A stretch of 64,000 nucleotides of DNA from Nocardioides immobilis (GTDB lineage: Bacteria; Actinomycetota; Actinomycetes; Propionibacteriales; Nocardioidaceae). A program made the position numbers and the translations under genes. Under the pieces are notes generated by a model that had not been told where the DNA came from, ran no database searches, and worked only from the letters and a program-made list of their open reading frames with translations. Of the stretch, positions 27,896 through 37,780 are shown piece after piece (position 1 is the first letter of the stretch; each line of letters begins with the position of its first letter). Location of the stretch: the NCBI RefSeq assembly GCF_003515065.1, contig NZ_QXGH01000019.1, positions 104,822-168,821 of the forward strand, written 5' to 3'.

Positions 27896-28998
27896 CAGGA
27901 TTCCCTGACCGAGGTGTCGACGAACGGCGGCTTGACGATCTTGAACACCTCACGGCGACCACGGACGTCGACAGCGACCTCGGCGTCGTCGGCGACGACG
28001 CTGGCGACCAGCGCCAGGCCGATGCCCTGCTTGAGGCTCGGGGAGAACGTGCCGGAGGTGACCTCGCCGAGAAGGACGTCCGGAACCAGCGAGACCGACA
28101 TGTGCGGCCGCGGAATCGCGCGGCCGGTGGAGACCAGGCCGACCAGCTTGCGGCGGGCGCCCTTCTCCTTCTCGGCCAGCACCGCGTCGCGGCCCCAGAA
28201 CTCGGGCTTCTTCCAGCCGACGGCCCAGCCGAGGCGGGCCTCGTTGGGCGTGACGGTCGGGCCGATGTCCTGGCCGTGCAGCGGGTAGCCCATCTCGGTG
28301 CGGAGCGTGTCGCGCGCGCCGAGCCCGCACGGGACGATGCCGTGGTCGGCACCGGCCGCCAGCACCGCGTCCCAGAGCCGGGTCGCGACGCCGCTCGGGG
28401 CGATCAGCTCGTAGCCGCGCTCGCCGGTGTAGCCGGTGCGGCAGACGATCACCGGCTCGCCCTCGTAGTCGGCCTCGACGAAGGTCAGGTAGTCGTGCCC
28501 CACCGGGAGCCCGACCGCGGCCAGGACGTCGTCGGACTTCGTGCCCTGCACGGCGAGCACCGCGAAGTCGGCGTGGTGGTTGGTCACCTCGACGCCGGCC
28601 GGCGCAGCCGCCGCGAGCCGCTCGAAGACCTCGGCGTTGTTGGCCGCGTTGGGGACGAGCAGCACGTGGTCGTCGTCGCGGTAGTAGCTGAAGATGTCGT
28701 CGACGATGCCGCCGGTCTCGGCGTCGAGGCACAGCGTGTACTGCGCCCGGCCCGGTCCGATCCGACCGAGGTCGTTGCTGAGGGTGGCGTTGACGAAGTC
28801 GGCGGCGCCGTCGCCGCGCACCACGATCTTGCCGAGGTGGCTCACGTCGAAGATGCCGACCGAGGAACGCACCGCGTTGTGCTCCTCGACGATCCCGGAG
28901 TACTGCAGCGGCATCTCCCAGCCACCGAACTCCGCGAACTTCGCGCCGAGCGCCTCGTGCCGGTCGTGCAGCGGCGAGCGGGACAGTGTGGCGTGCAT
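27895..28998 (-). CDS. gcvT: Glycine cleavage system T protein (aminomethyltransferase)
   Basis: This 367-residue tetrahydrofolate-dependent enzyme releases ammonia from the aminomethyl-lipoyl H protein and forms methylene-THF. Typical features are EFGGWEMPLQYSGIVEEH, IFDVSHLGKI, CRTGYTGERGYEL and GLGARDTLRTEMGYPLHG. The C-terminal barrel has VGLVSTGRAIPRPH. The other gcv genes are not in this window. Its dependence on lipoate fits the nearby lipA/lipB. Confidence 0.94.
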   Translation of the reverse strand: MHATLSRSPLHDRHEALGAKFAEFGGWEMPLQYSGIVEEHNAVRSSVGIFDVSHLGKIVVRGDGAADFVNATLSNDLGRIGPGRAQYTLCLDAETGGIVDDIFSYYRDDDHVLLVPNAANNAEVFERLAAAAPAGVEVTNHHADFAVLAVQGTKSDDVLAAVGLPVGHDYLTFVEADYEGEPVIVCRTGYTGERGYELIAPSGVATRLWDAVLAAGADHGIVPCGLGARDTLRTEMGYPLHGQDIGPTVTPNEARLGWAVGWKKPEFWGRDAVLAEKEKGARRKLVGLVSTGRAIPRPHMSVSLVPDVLLGEVTSGTFSPSLKQGIGLALVASVVADDAEVAVDVRGRREVFKIVKPPFVDTSVRES

Positions 28999-29042
28999 GC
29001 CCCGGACTCTACTCAGTGGTTCCGCCGTCTACCCTCCGGCGT

Positions 29043-30539
29043 ATGACGACCTTCGCGCTGCGCACCGCCAGCCCTGCCAAGACCCGGGCCGACGTGGTGG
29101 TGGTCGGCGTCGTGCCCGGCGGACGCGGTCGTACGGCGACGGCCCGGCTCGCGGCGGGCGGCGACGATGTCGCGCAGGCCTACGGCCGCAAGCTCGCACC
29201 GCTGCTGGCGACGCTCGGCCTCACCGGCAAGCCGGGCGAGGTCGCGAAGATCCCGACGAACGGCACCATCGGGTCTCCCCTCCTCGTCGTGGTCGGCCTC
29301 GGCGCCCAACCGGGTGACCAGCCCGACCCGCTCGCGATCAGGCGGGCGGCCGGTGCCGCTGCACGCGCGGTGACCAACGCGGCGTCCGTCGCCCTGGCGC
29401 TGCCGGCCGACACCCCGGAGCTGGTGCGCTCGGTGATCGAGGGCTACCGCCTGGGCGGCTACACGTTCACCCGCTACAAGAGCGGCAGCACGGCCTCGGC
29501 GCCGGCCGAGATCGTCGTACTCTCGCCCGCCGCGCGGCGCAAGGAGGCGATCGCCGCGTTCGACGAGGCGCAGCTGGTGGTCGACGCCGTCGTCGCGGCG
29601 CGCGACTGGGTCAACACGCCCCCGGGCGACCTCACCCCCGGCCTCTTCGCCGACGAGATCGTCGCGGCCGCGAAGCCGGTCGCCGGCGTCAAGGTCAAGG
29701 TGTACGACGAGGTCCGGCTCGCCGAGCTCGGCTGCGGCGGCATCCTCGGCGTCGGTGCCGGATCCGCCGCACCCCCGCGGCTGGTCGAGCTCGACTACCG
29801 CCCCACCGGCGCCACGACCCACCTCGCCCTCGTCGGCAAGGGCATCACGTTCGACTCCGGCGGCCTCACCATCAAGCCGGCGACGAGCATGCCGACGATG
29901 AAGGAGGACATGGCCGGCGCGGCGGCGGTCGTGCAGGCAGTGCTCACCATCGCCCGGCTCGGGCTGCCGGTCCGGGTGACCGGCATCGCCGCGCTGGCGG
30001 AGAACATGGTCGGCGGCGCGTCGTTCCGGCCCGGCGACGTCCTGACGACGTACGGCGGCACGACCGTCGAGATCACCAACACCGATGCCGAGGGCCGGCT
30101 CGTGCTCGCCGACGCGCTCGGCCGGGCGGTCGAGCGCAAGCCCGACCTGGTCGTCGACGTCGCCACCCTGACCGCGCACATGTCGCTCGCGCTCGGAGAC
30201 CGGATGTGCGGCGTGATGGGCGACGACGCCACCGTCGAGCGGGTCCTCGCCGCGGCGGTCGCCGCCGGCGAGGAGGCGTGGCCGATGCCGATCCCCGAGC
30301 ACATGGAGGAGCGGATCCGCACGACCAAGGTCGCCGACCTCTCCCAGCACGACTGGATCCGCTGGGGCGGCGGCCTGTTCGCGGCGGCCTTCCTCCGGGA
30401 GTTCACCGGCGGGCTGCCCTGGGCGCACCTCGACATCGCCGGGCCGGCGTTCAACAAGGGTGGCCCGTCCGGGCACTGGACGTCCGGCGCGACGGGCTAC
30501 GGCGTGGCAACGCTGGTCGAGCTCGCCCGCTCCCTCTGA
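29043..30539 (+). CDS. pepA: Leucyl aminopeptidase (M17 family)
   Basis: This 498-residue cytosolic dimetal aminopeptidase releases N-terminal residues. The signature NTDAEGRL starts at about residue 346, and the metal and catalytic residues lie in GKGITFDSGGLTIKP, MKEDMAGAAAV and the following DALGRAVE segment. An N-terminal macro-like domain covers roughly residues 1-170. Start is the ATG at 29043, 44 bases from the divergent gcvT. In Streptomyces, pepA also precedes lpdA, supporting a conserved block. Confidence 0.95.
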   Translation: MTTFALRTASPAKTRADVVVVGVVPGGRGRTATARLAAGGDDVAQAYGRKLAPLLATLGLTGKPGEVAKIPTNGTIGSPLLVVVGLGAQPGDQPDPLAIRRAAGAAARAVTNAASVALALPADTPELVRSVIEGYRLGGYTFTRYKSGSTASAPAEIVVLSPAARRKEAIAAFDEAQLVVDAVVAARDWVNTPPGDLTPGLFADEIVAAAKPVAGVKVKVYDEVRLAELGCGGILGVGAGSAAPPRLVELDYRPTGATTHLALVGKGITFDSGGLTIKPATSMPTMKEDMAGAAAVVQAVLTIARLGLPVRVTGIAALAENMVGGASFRPGDVLTTYGGTTVEITNTDAEGRLVLADALGRAVERKPDLVVDVATLTAHMSLALGDRMCGVMGDDATVERVLAAAVAAGEEAWPMPIPEHMEERIRTTKVADLSQHDWIRWGGGLFAAAFLREFTGGLPWAHLDIAGPAFNKGGPSGHWTSGATGYGVATLVELARSL

Positions 30540-30543
30540 GGCC

Positions 30544-30903
30544 CTACGTCTCGCGCGGCTTGTACTGCGGGTAGTCCTCGGCCTTCTGCGCCTTGCGCGC
30601 CCGCGAGTTGAAGTCCCGCATCCGCTGCGGGATGCCGACCACGGCGGCGTCGTACGACGGCACCTGGTGCTTGTTGCAGAAGTCGTGCGCCCACTTCACG
30701 CCGGGCACCCGGCGGCGGGTCCACTCGCCGTCGTGAGCGACGAGCAGCAGGGTCACCTCACTGACCGCGGTGCGGGGCTCGACGAAGCCTTCGACACCGC
30801 GGCGGTTGGTGACCCACTCGTGCAGGTGCGCCTCGTCGACCTTGTCGGACGCGCGCACCCGGGTGGAACCCGTGCGCGCTGCATCGTGCGCCGGCCCACT
30901 CAT
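30544..30903 (-). CDS. Conserved small protein of unknown function
   Basis: This 119-residue soluble protein, MSGPAHDAARTG at the start, carries SEVTLLLVAHDGEWTRRRV, GVKWAHDFCNKHQVPSYDAA and a basic tail (RMRDFNSRARKAQKAEDYPQ). I recognise no named domain. The start at 30903 is chosen because GGAAGGGA lies six bases upstream; an upstream in-frame ATG at 30939 has no RBS. It sits between pepA (convergent, four bases) and lpdA (divergent). Confidence 0.7.
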   Translation of the reverse strand: MSGPAHDAARTGSTRVRASDKVDEAHLHEWVTNRRGVEGFVEPRTAVSEVTLLLVAHDGEWTRRRVPGVKWAHDFCNKHQVPSYDAAVVGIPQRMRDFNSRARKAQKAEDYPQYKPRET

Positions 30904-31095
30904 CTTCGGTCCCTTCCGGAACCGGCTGAACAACCCCATGCGACAAAGTCTGCCGTACGACGCCAGCGCCGGGGTCCTTACGGGCATCAGGTGCCTACCG
31001 ACGAGTACGCGACCCGTTGCGCTGGGCCTCGGGGGTGGTGCAAGGATGGGCGCCGCACTTGAAGCGCAGGCCGACAGGAATGTGGGAGGACAGCG

Positions 31096-32502
31096 GTGGC
31101 CGACGGCGACAACGAAGTCGACGTTCTCATCCTGGGCGCGGGGTCAGGCGGCTACGCCTGTGCCCTTCGCGCCGCTCAGCTCGGACTCAGCGTCGCGCTG
31201 GTCGAGCAGTCCAAGCTCGGCGGCACCTGCCTCCATGTCGGGTGCATCCCGACGAAGGCGCTGCTGCACGCGGCCGAGATCGCCGACGCCACCCGCGAGG
31301 CCGAGAGCTTCGGCGTGCTGGCGAAGTACGACGGCGTCGACGCCGCCGGTGTCCTGGCCTATGCCGACGGCGTGGTCTCCCGGCTCTTCAAGGGGCTCAC
31401 CGGCCTCGTGAAGAGCCGCGGCATCCGAGTCGTCGAGGGCCGGGGCACGCTGACCGGTTCGCACGAGGTCACGGTCGAGGGAGCCGACGGCACGGTGACG
31501 CTCACCGGTCGCAACGTCGTGCTCGCGACCGGGTCCACCCCGCGGCTGATCCCCGGCATCGAGATCGACGGCACCCGGGTCCTCACGTCCGACGACGCGC
31601 TCCGGCTCGACCGGGTGCCACGATCGGCGATCGTGCTCGGCGGCGGTGTCATCGGCTGCGAGTTCGCGAGCGTCTGGCGCAGCTTCGGCACCGAGGTGAC
31701 GATCGTGGAGGCACTCCCCCGGTTGCTCCCGCCCGAGGACGCCGCGTCCTCCGCCGCGCTCGAGCGCGCGTTCCGCAAGCGCGGCATCACCTCCCGCACC
31801 GGCACGTCGGTGACCGGCGTGACGACCAGCGACGAGGATGGTGGCGGCGTCGTGGTGACGCTGTCCGACGACACCGAGCTGCGCGCCGACGTACTCCTCG
31901 TTGCCGTCGGCCGGGGACCCCGCACCGAAGGCCTCGGCTACGAGGAGCAAGGCGTCACCCTCGACCGCGGGTTCGTGACCGTCGACGACCACTGCCGCAC
32001 CGGCGTCGACGGCGTCTGGGCCGTCGGCGACATCGTGCCCGGCCTCCAGCTCGCGCACCGCGGCTTCCAGCAGGGCATCTACGTGGCCGAGCAGATCGGC
32101 GGGCTCGACCCGCGTCCGATCGACGAGCGCGGGATCCCGCGGGTCACCTACTCCCGGCCGGAGGTCGCATCGGTCGGCCTCACCGAGGAGCAGGCCAAGG
32201 AGCAGTACGGCGACGACGGCGTCGCCACGCTCACCTACGACCTCGCCGGCAACGGGCGGTCCCAGATCCTGCGTACCCAGGGGTTCGTCAAGCTGGTCCG
32301 TGAGGTCGACGGACCGGTCGTGGGGGTGCACCTCGTCGGCGAGCGGGTGGGCGAGCTCATCGGCGAGGCCCAGCTGGTCTACGGCTGGGAGGCGCACCCG
32401 GACGACGTCGCCCCCCTGGTCCACGCCCACCCCACGCAGCACGAGGCGCTCGGCGAGGCGTTCCTCGCCCTGGCCGGCAAGCCCCTGCACACCCACAGCT
32501 GA
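31096..32502 (+). CDS. lpdA: Dihydrolipoyl dehydrogenase (E3)
   Basis: This 468-residue flavoprotein reoxidises dihydrolipoyl groups of 2-oxoacid dehydrogenase complexes with NAD. The FAD motif [15 protein letters not shown] is followed by the redox disulfide in [13 protein letters not shown] (Cys45, Cys50). The NAD domain has [15 protein letters not shown] and the C-terminal catalytic pair is in [14 protein letters not shown]. The GTG start has GGGAGGA upstream. It lies 37 bases before the E2 gene, so the two probably form one operon. Confidence 0.95.
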   Translation: MADGDNEVDVLILGAGSGGYACALRAAQLGLSVALVEQSKLGGTCLHVGCIPTKALLHAAEIADATREAESFGVLAKYDGVDAAGVLAYADGVVSRLFKGLTGLVKSRGIRVVEGRGTLTGSHEVTVEGADGTVTLTGRNVVLATGSTPRLIPGIEIDGTRVLTSDDALRLDRVPRSAIVLGGGVIGCEFASVWRSFGTEVTIVEALPRLLPPEDAASSAALERAFRKRGITSRTGTSVTGVTTSDEDGGGVVVTLSDDTELRADVLLVAVGRGPRTEGLGYEEQGVTLDRGFVTVDDHCRTGVDGVWAVGDIVPGLQLAHRGFQQGIYVAEQIGGLDPRPIDERGIPRVTYSRPEVASVGLTEEQAKEQYGDDGVATLTYDLAGNGRSQILRTQGFVKLVREVDGPVVGVHLVGERVGELIGEAQLVYGWEAHPDDVAPLVHAHPTQHEALGEAFLALAGKPLHTHS

Positions 32503-32539
32503 CAGCAGTCACCGAACACCAAGCGAAGTCGAGGATTCC

Positions 32540-34327
32540 ATGGCCACCGAAGTCAACCTCCCGGCACTCGGCGAGTCCGTCACCGAAGGCACCGTCACCC
32601 GCTGGCTCAAGCAGGTCGGCGACAGCGTGGCCGTCGACGAGGCGTTGCTCGAGGTCTCCACCGACAAGGTCGACACCGAGATCCCCTCACCCGTCGCCGG
32701 CACCCTGCTGGAGATCAAGGCCTCCGAGGACGAGACCGTCGAGGTCGGCGCCGTGCTCGCGGTGATCGGTGACGAGGGCGAAGGCTCCGGCGGTGGCGGC
32801 GAATCGTCCGACGAGGCCCCGGCCGAGGAGCCTGCGCAGGCGGAGGCGCCCGCGCAGGCCGAGGAGCCCGCCCCCGCCGAGGAGTCAGCGCCCGAGCCCG
32901 AACCGGCCAAGGAGCCGGAGCAGCCGGCAGCCGAGTCGTCCGGTGGTTCGGGCGGCGACGGCACGCCGGTCACGCTCCCGGCGCTCGGCGAGTCGGTCAC
33001 CGAAGGCACCGTCACCCGCTGGCTCAAGAAGGTCGGCGACGAGGTCGCGGTCGACGAGCCGCTGCTCGAGGTCTCCACCGACAAGGTCGACACCGAGATC
33101 CCCTCGCCCGTCGCCGGCACCCTGATCGAGATCAAGGCCGAGGAGGACGAGACCGTCGAGGTCGGCGCCGAGCTGGCCATCATCGGGTCCGGCTCGCCCG
33201 CCCCCGCCAAGGAGTCCGAGCCGGAGCCGGCCAAGGAGCCCGAAGCCAAGCCCGAGCCCGCCAAGGAGCCGGAGCCCGAGCCGGTCAAGGAGCAGGAGCC
33301 GGCCAAGGAGCCCGAGCCCGCGAAGGTGCCCGAGGCCAAGCCCGAGCCCGCACCGGCCCCGTCGGCTCCGGCCGCGCACGCTGCCCAGTCGGCGGGAGCG
33401 GACGGTCCCGGTTACGTCACCCCGCTGGTCCGCAAGCTCGCGGCCCAGCACAACGTCGACCTCGGATCGGTCAACGGCTCGGGTGTCGGCGGCCGGATCC
33501 GCAAGCAGGACGTCCTCGACGCCGCTGCCGCCCAGAAGTCCGCGGCCCCGGCTCCGGCAGCCTCGTCCGCCCCGGCGGCGTCCGCTCCCGCCGCTCCCGC
33601 GACGAGCCCGTCGCCGCTGCGGGGCCAGACGGTGCCCGTCAGCCGGCTGCGCAAGATCATCGCCCAGCGCATGGTCGAGTCGGTGCAGATCTCGGCCCAG
33701 CTCACCCAGGTGGTCGAGGTCGACGTCACCAACGTCGCCCGCCTGCGCGAGGCGACGAAGGCGGACTTCCTCGCTCGCGAGGGGGTGAAGCTCTCCTACC
33801 TGCCGTTCTTCGCGAAGGCCGCGATCGACTCGCTCAAGCAGCACCCGTCGCTCAACGCCACCCTCGACCTCGAGGCCGGCCAGGTCACCTACCACGACCG
33901 CGAGAACATCGCGTTCGCCGTGGACACCGAGAAGGGGCTGCTCACCCCGGTCGTCAAGGATGCCGGCGATCTCTCCATCTCCGGCCTGGCCAAGAAGATC
34001 GCCGATGTCGCCGGTCGCACCCGCTCCAACAAGATCGGCCCCGACGAGCTCTCCGGCGGCACGTTCACGATCACGAACCTCGGCAGCGTCGGTGCCCTCT
34101 GGGACACCCCGATCATCAACCAGCCGCAGGTCGCGATCCTCGGTCCGGGCAGCGTCGTCAAGCGCGCGGTCGTCATGGACGACCCGGACCTGGGCGAGAC
34201 CATCGCGATCCGCCACATGGTCTACCTCGCGCTGACCTACGACCACCGCCTGGTCGACGGCGCCGACGCCGGCCGGTTCCTCCAGGAGGTCAAGAAGCGC
34301 CTCGAGGCGGGCCAGTTCGAGGTCTGA
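32540..34327 (+). CDS. sucB: 2-oxoglutarate dehydrogenase-type E2 succinyltransferase with two lipoyl domains
   Basis: This 595-residue dihydrolipoamide acyltransferase has two nearly identical lipoyl domains, each with [14 protein letters not shown] (Lys43 and Lys182). They are joined by Ala/Pro/Glu- and PKEPEP-rich flexible linkers. An E1/E3-binding domain follows ([33 protein letters not shown]), then the catalytic core ending in [15 protein letters not shown] with His569. Actinobacterial E2 of this type can serve both pyruvate and 2-oxoglutarate complexes, so the acyl specificity is not certain. Located after lpdA and before a strong terminator. Confidence 0.9.
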   Translation: MATEVNLPALGESVTEGTVTRWLKQVGDSVAVDEALLEVSTDKVDTEIPSPVAGTLLEIKASEDETVEVGAVLAVIGDEGEGSGGGGESSDEAPAEEPAQAEAPAQAEEPAPAEESAPEPEPAKEPEQPAAESSGGSGGDGTPVTLPALGESVTEGTVTRWLKKVGDEVAVDEPLLEVSTDKVDTEIPSPVAGTLIEIKAEEDETVEVGAELAIIGSGSPAPAKESEPEPAKEPEAKPEPAKEPEPEPVKEQEPAKEPEPAKVPEAKPEPAPAPSAPAAHAAQSAGADGPGYVTPLVRKLAAQHNVDLGSVNGSGVGGRIRKQDVLDAAAAQKSAAPAPAASSAPAASAPAAPATSPSPLRGQTVPVSRLRKIIAQRMVESVQISAQLTQVVEVDVTNVARLREATKADFLAREGVKLSYLPFFAKAAIDSLKQHPSLNATLDLEAGQVTYHDRENIAFAVDTEKGLLTPVVKDAGDLSISGLAKKIADVAGRTRSNKIGPDELSGGTFTITNLGSVGALWDTPIINQPQVAILGPGSVVKRAVVMDDPDLGETIAIRHMVYLALTYDHRLVDGADAGRFLQEVKKRLEAGQFEV

Positions 34328-34335
34328 CGACTCAG

Positions 34336-34379
34336 ACGTCCTACGGCGCGGGCCCCCGGCGGCCCGCACCGTAGGACGT
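34336..34379 (+). terminator. Strong hairpin terminator after sucB
   Basis: ACGTCCTACGG on the left pairs with CCGTAGGACGT on the right. A further inner GGGCC/GGCCC pairing leaves a small loop, making an extended GC-rich stem. It begins eight bases after the sucB stop and ends the lpdA-sucB transcription unit. Confidence 0.85.
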
Positions 34380-34419
34380 TGTGCCGGTCGTCGCTGACCC
34401 GCATGGCAGGGTGAACGGC

Positions 34420-35319
34420 ATGGCACCGTTGTCGATCGTCATGGCCGGCAGCTCCGGCTTCCTCGGGACCCACCTCCGCAGGGAGCTGGAGCGTCGTGGG
34501 CACCGCGTCACCGCGCTCGTCCGACGCCCGACGAAGCTGCCGGACGAGTCCTCCTGGGATCCCGACGCCGGTCGCGTCGACAGCGACGTGGTGGCCGCTG
34601 CAGATGTGGTCATCAACCTCGCCGGCTCGCCGACGCTCGGCAATCCCCACTCGCGGAAGTGGTCGCAGGCGCTGCACGACTCGCGGGTGCGCACGACGGC
34701 GGTGCTCGCCGAGGCGATCGCCGGCGCGCAGGAGCCGCCGTACTTCCTGGCCGGCAACGCCGTCGCTTGGTACGGCGACCACGGCAGCGCCGAGCTGCCC
34801 GAGACCGCTGACACCCGGGGTCACTCCCTGATGACCACGGTGTGCCGCGACTGGCAGGCTGCCGCGCGACCTGCTGAGGACGCCGGCGCGCGCGTCGTCT
34901 ACCTGCGGACCGCCCCGATCATGGAACGGTCGAGCGCGCCGCTGCAGCAGCTGCGGCTGCTGTTCAAGACCGGGCTCGGCGGACGGATCGGCAGCGGCCG
35001 GCAGTACATGCCGATGATCTCGCTGCGGGACTGGGTCGGCGCCGCGTCGTACCTCTGCGAAGACCCGACGGCCGAAGGACCGGCCAACCTGTGCTGCGTG
35101 GAGACGCCGACCAATGCCGAGTTCACCCGGGCGCTGGCCGACGCCCTGCACCGGCCGGCCTTCGCGGCGGTCCCGGCGCCCGTCATCAAGCTGGCGGCCG
35201 GCCGGGTGGCGCCCGAGCTGCTGGGCTCGATGAACACCCGGCCGCAGAAGCTGCTGGACCTCGGCTACGAGTTCGCCGACCCCGACGTGACGGCGGTGCT
35301 GGCCAGCGGCCTCTCGTAG
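34420..35319 (+). CDS. TIGR01777 family epimerase-like protein (SDR fold, DUF1731 C-terminus)
   Basis: This 299-residue extended-SDR protein has an N-terminal nucleotide-binding motif, VMAGSSGFLGTHLRRELE, and VVINLAGSPT. The C-terminal DUF1731 segment (LAAGRVAPELLGSMNTRPQK) is diagnostic of the TIGR01777 group, whose function is still undefined. The same family sits beside sucB in Streptomyces. The ATG at 34420 is preferred over the GTG at 34381 because it starts just before the Rossmann motif and has AGGGTGA upstream. Confidence 0.88.
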   Translation: MAPLSIVMAGSSGFLGTHLRRELERRGHRVTALVRRPTKLPDESSWDPDAGRVDSDVVAAADVVINLAGSPTLGNPHSRKWSQALHDSRVRTTAVLAEAIAGAQEPPYFLAGNAVAWYGDHGSAELPETADTRGHSLMTTVCRDWQAAARPAEDAGARVVYLRTAPIMERSSAPLQQLRLLFKTGLGGRIGSGRQYMPMISLRDWVGAASYLCEDPTAEGPANLCCVETPTNAEFTRALADALHRPAFAAVPAPVIKLAAGRVAPELLGSMNTRPQKLLDLGYEFADPDVTAVLASGLS

Positions 35320-35876
35320 GCCGCGGCGAGCACCCACCGGCCCCCGGTCCTCCGGAACGAGAGGCGCCGGGTGGTCAGCCCGTCACGCGGTAGCGCCTGC
35401 GGTCCCCCACCGCCGATCGTCACGGCGGCCGCGTCGGCGAGCCGGTCGGTGACGTCGAGGACGATCCGGCGACCGGTGCGCACGCGGAGCTCGACGGTCA
35501 GCACCTGCATCACCATCCGGCGCACCCGGAGGCCACGGTCGACCCAGCGACGCAGCATCGCGACGTCGCGGACGCCCACCGACGAGCCCGGGGCGTAGAT
35601 CCGCCGCAGCGCCGCGACGTCTCCACGCGCCCAGGCCGTCGACCGGGCTCGGTCCCAGTCGCGCAGCACCGCCAGCGACGCCACGGCCTCGGTGACGGTG
35701 ACCGAGGGCGCCAGTCGTGGCCCCGGCGCTGTCACCGGTGCCGGGCTGCTGCGGTCCTCCCCCGGCGTCGACCGCAGCAGCCCGGTGGTGACCAGCCCGA
35801 CCACGGCCACCACGATCACGGCCGCGACGGCGAGCGTCACGCGGATCGGCGGAGGTGAGACGAGGTCGGCGGTCAT
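35265..35876 (-). CDS. Membrane-anchored protein of unknown function
   Basis: This 203-residue protein has one N-terminal transmembrane helix ([20 protein letters not shown]), a short Pro/Ser/Arg stalk and an extracytoplasmic domain. The domain contains [21 protein letters not shown] and [18 protein letters not shown], loosely like an NTF2/SnoaL-type alpha+beta fold. Function is unknown. Its 3' end overlaps the end of the convergent TIGR01777 gene by 55 bases. Start at 35876 gives the shortest sensible cytoplasmic tail; a longer in-frame start at 35963 is possible. Confidence 0.65.
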   Translation of the reverse strand: MTADLVSPPPIRVTLAVAAVIVVAVVGLVTTGLLRSTPGEDRSSPAPVTAPGPRLAPSVTVTEAVASLAVLRDWDRARSTAWARGDVAALRRIYAPGSSVGVRDVAMLRRWVDRGLRVRRMVMQVLTVELRVRTGRRIVLDVTDRLADAAAVTIGGGGPQALPRDGLTTRRLSFRRTGGRWVLAAAYERPLASTAVTSGSANS

Positions 35877-35926
35877 GGCGTCAGTCCTACCCCTGGGACG
35901 GGCCGGGCGCATCCGGCTATCCACAG

Positions 35927-35965
35927 GGTCTCGAGACAGTCGATGCGCGACTTCCTCGACCACCG
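35927..35965 (+). repeat. Degenerate TCGAG/CTCGACCA REP-like copy upstream of lipB
   Basis: GGTCTCGAGAC at 35927-35937 and CCTCGACCACCG at about 35954-35965 are the two ends of an intergenic repeat that I know to be frequent in Nocardioides-type genomes. The middle has diverged. It lies within the lipB promoter region. Confidence 0.45.
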
Positions 35966-35985
35966 ACGGCGAGTACGCTCGACGC

Positions 35986-36717
35986 GTGACAGATCTGGAG
36001 TTCCAGGAGATCGGCCTCGGCGCCGACGCCCTCGACTACCTCGCGGCCTGGGAGCTCCAGCGGCAGGTGCAAGAGCAGGTCACGGCGGGCGACCGTCCCG
36101 GCACCGTGCTGCTCCTCGAGCACCCACCGGTCTTCACCGCCGGCAAGCGCACCGACCCGCACGAGCGGCCGGCCGACCCCGGCGGCGCCGCTGTCATCGA
36201 CGTCGACCGCGGCGGCAAGATCACCTTCCACGGTCCCGGGCAACTGGTCGGCTACCCGATCGTCCGGCTCCCCGACCACGTCAAGGTCGTCGACTACGTA
36301 CGCCGGGTCGAGGAGGCGCTGATCGCCGTGTGCGCCGACTTCGGGGTCACCACCGCCCGCATCCCCGGGCGCACCGGCGTCTGGCTCCGTGCCGACGCCC
36401 GCGGGCCCGAGCGCAAGATCGCCGCGATCGGGATCCGGGTCCGCCGCGGTGTGACCATGCACGGCTTCTCGCTCAACTGCGACGTCGACCTCGGCTGGTA
36501 CGACCGGTTCGTCCCCTGCGGCATCGCCGACGCCGGCGTCACCTCGCTCACCAACGAGCTCAGCCGGGACGTCACCGTCACCGACGTGCTGCCGTCCGTC
36601 CGCCAGCACCTGGGCGAGCTGTTCGCCTGGCGGCCGTACGACGCCACCCCCGACTACGAGGCCCGGCCCGAACCGGGCCGCATCCCGCGCATCCCGCTCC
36701 TGACGCCGAGCAGCTGA
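35986..36717 (+). CDS. lipB: Lipoyl(octanoyl) transferase LipB
   Basis: This 243-residue enzyme transfers octanoyl from acyl carrier protein to lipoyl domains such as those of SucB. Family motifs present are [49 protein letters not shown] with the catalytic Lys, and [14 protein letters not shown] with the catalytic Cys. Start is GTG at 35986. It is separated from lipA by an ABC transporter pair rather than adjoining it. Confidence 0.95.
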   Translation: MTDLEFQEIGLGADALDYLAAWELQRQVQEQVTAGDRPGTVLLLEHPPVFTAGKRTDPHERPADPGGAAVIDVDRGGKITFHGPGQLVGYPIVRLPDHVKVVDYVRRVEEALIAVCADFGVTTARIPGRTGVWLRADARGPERKIAAIGIRVRRGVTMHGFSLNCDVDLGWYDRFVPCGIADAGVTSLTNELSRDVTVTDVLPSVRQHLGELFAWRPYDATPDYEARPEPGRIPRIPLLTPSS

Positions 36718-36829
36718 CCGACACCTGAACGGCCGCTGAAGTCCGGCGTGTCCGACACTTCGGGCAACCTTTTGCGTGGTCCCATCGTCTGATCCCCCGA
36801 GGGGACGGACTTCAAGAGGGGACATTCGG

Positions 36830-37780
36830 GTGAGCGACCTGGTCATCGAGACGACCGGCCTGCGGAAGGAGTTCCGCAGCCTGCGCGGCGAACTGCGGGT
36901 CGCCGTACAGGGCCTGGACCTGGCGGTGCCGTCCGGCGGCGGCGTGCACGGCTTCCTCGGACCCAACGGGTCCGGCAAGACCACGACGATTCGGATGCTG
37001 CTCGGGCTGGCCCGCCCGACCCGCGGCACGATGCGGCTGTTCGGTCAGCCGGTCCCCGCGCAGCTGCCGCAGGTGATCGGCCGGGTGGGCGCGGTCGTCG
37101 AGTCACCGAAGTTCTCGCCGAACTTCAGCGGCCGCCGCAACCTCCAGCTGCTCGCGGGCGCGATCGGTGCCCCCACAGCGAGCGTCGATGCGGCGCTGGA
37201 GACCGTGAAGCTCACCGGCCGCGAGAAGGACCGCTACAAGTCCTACTCGCTCGGCATGAAGCAGCGGCTCGCCATCGCCGCGACGCTGCTCAAGACCCCG
37301 GACCTGCTGATCCTCGACGAGCCGACCAACGGCCTCGACCCGGCCGGTATCCGCGAGATCCGGGAGACCATCCGCGACCTCGGCGCCTCGGGCGTCACGG
37401 TGCTGCTGAGCTCGCACATCCTGGCCGAGGTCCAGCAGGTCTGCACCTCCGCCACCATCATCGGCAACGGCAAGCTGCTGGCTTCCGGCACGGTCGACGA
37501 GCTGCTCGGCAGCGGTACGGCGTACCGGGTCGTGGTCCCGGAGCCGACCGCAGCAGCCGACGTGCTCACGCGCGCGGGGCTGGCGCCGTCCCACGTCGAC
37601 GGGGTGCTGCATGTCGAGGCCCAGCGGCCGGCCGAGATCACCCAGATCCTCGGCGAGTCCGGCATCTGGCTCACCGAGCTGACACCGTTGCGGGCGGACC
37701 TCGAGGCCTACTTCCTCCAGCTCACGGAGGCCGAGGAGCTCGGCCATGACACTCACGACACCACCGGGGCGATCGCGTGA
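36830..37780 (+). CDS. ABC transporter ATP-binding protein
   Basis: This 316-residue ATPase is of the DrrA/CcmA-like export class. Walker A is GPNGSGKTT, the signature is YSLGMKQRLAIAA and Walker B is LLILDEPTNGLDP, followed by LLSSHILAEVQQVC. An extra C-terminal region of about 90 residues follows the nucleotide-binding domain, as in other ABC-2 type exporters. GTG at 36830 is preceded by GAGGGG seven bases upstream. It is coupled to the permease by a GTGA overlap. Substrate unknown. Confidence 0.9.
   Translation: MSDLVIETTGLRKEFRSLRGELRVAVQGLDLAVPSGGGVHGFLGPNGSGKTTTIRMLLGLARPTRGTMRLFGQPVPAQLPQVIGRVGAVVESPKFSPNFSGRRNLQLLAGAIGAPTASVDAALETVKLTGREKDRYKSYSLGMKQRLAIAATLLKTPDLLILDEPTNGLDPAGIREIRETIRDLGASGVTVLLSSHILAEVQQVCTSATIIGNGKLLASGTVDELLGSGTAYRVVVPEPTAAADVLTRAGLAPSHVDGVLHVEAQRPAEITQILGESGIWLTELTPLRADLEAYFLQLTEAEELGHDTHDTTGAIA

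Noticed and set aside
32540..33200. Direct DNA repeat within sucB considered as a recombination artefact
   Set aside because: It encodes two lipoyl domains separated by ordinary linkers, a normal architecture for actinobacterial E2 proteins.
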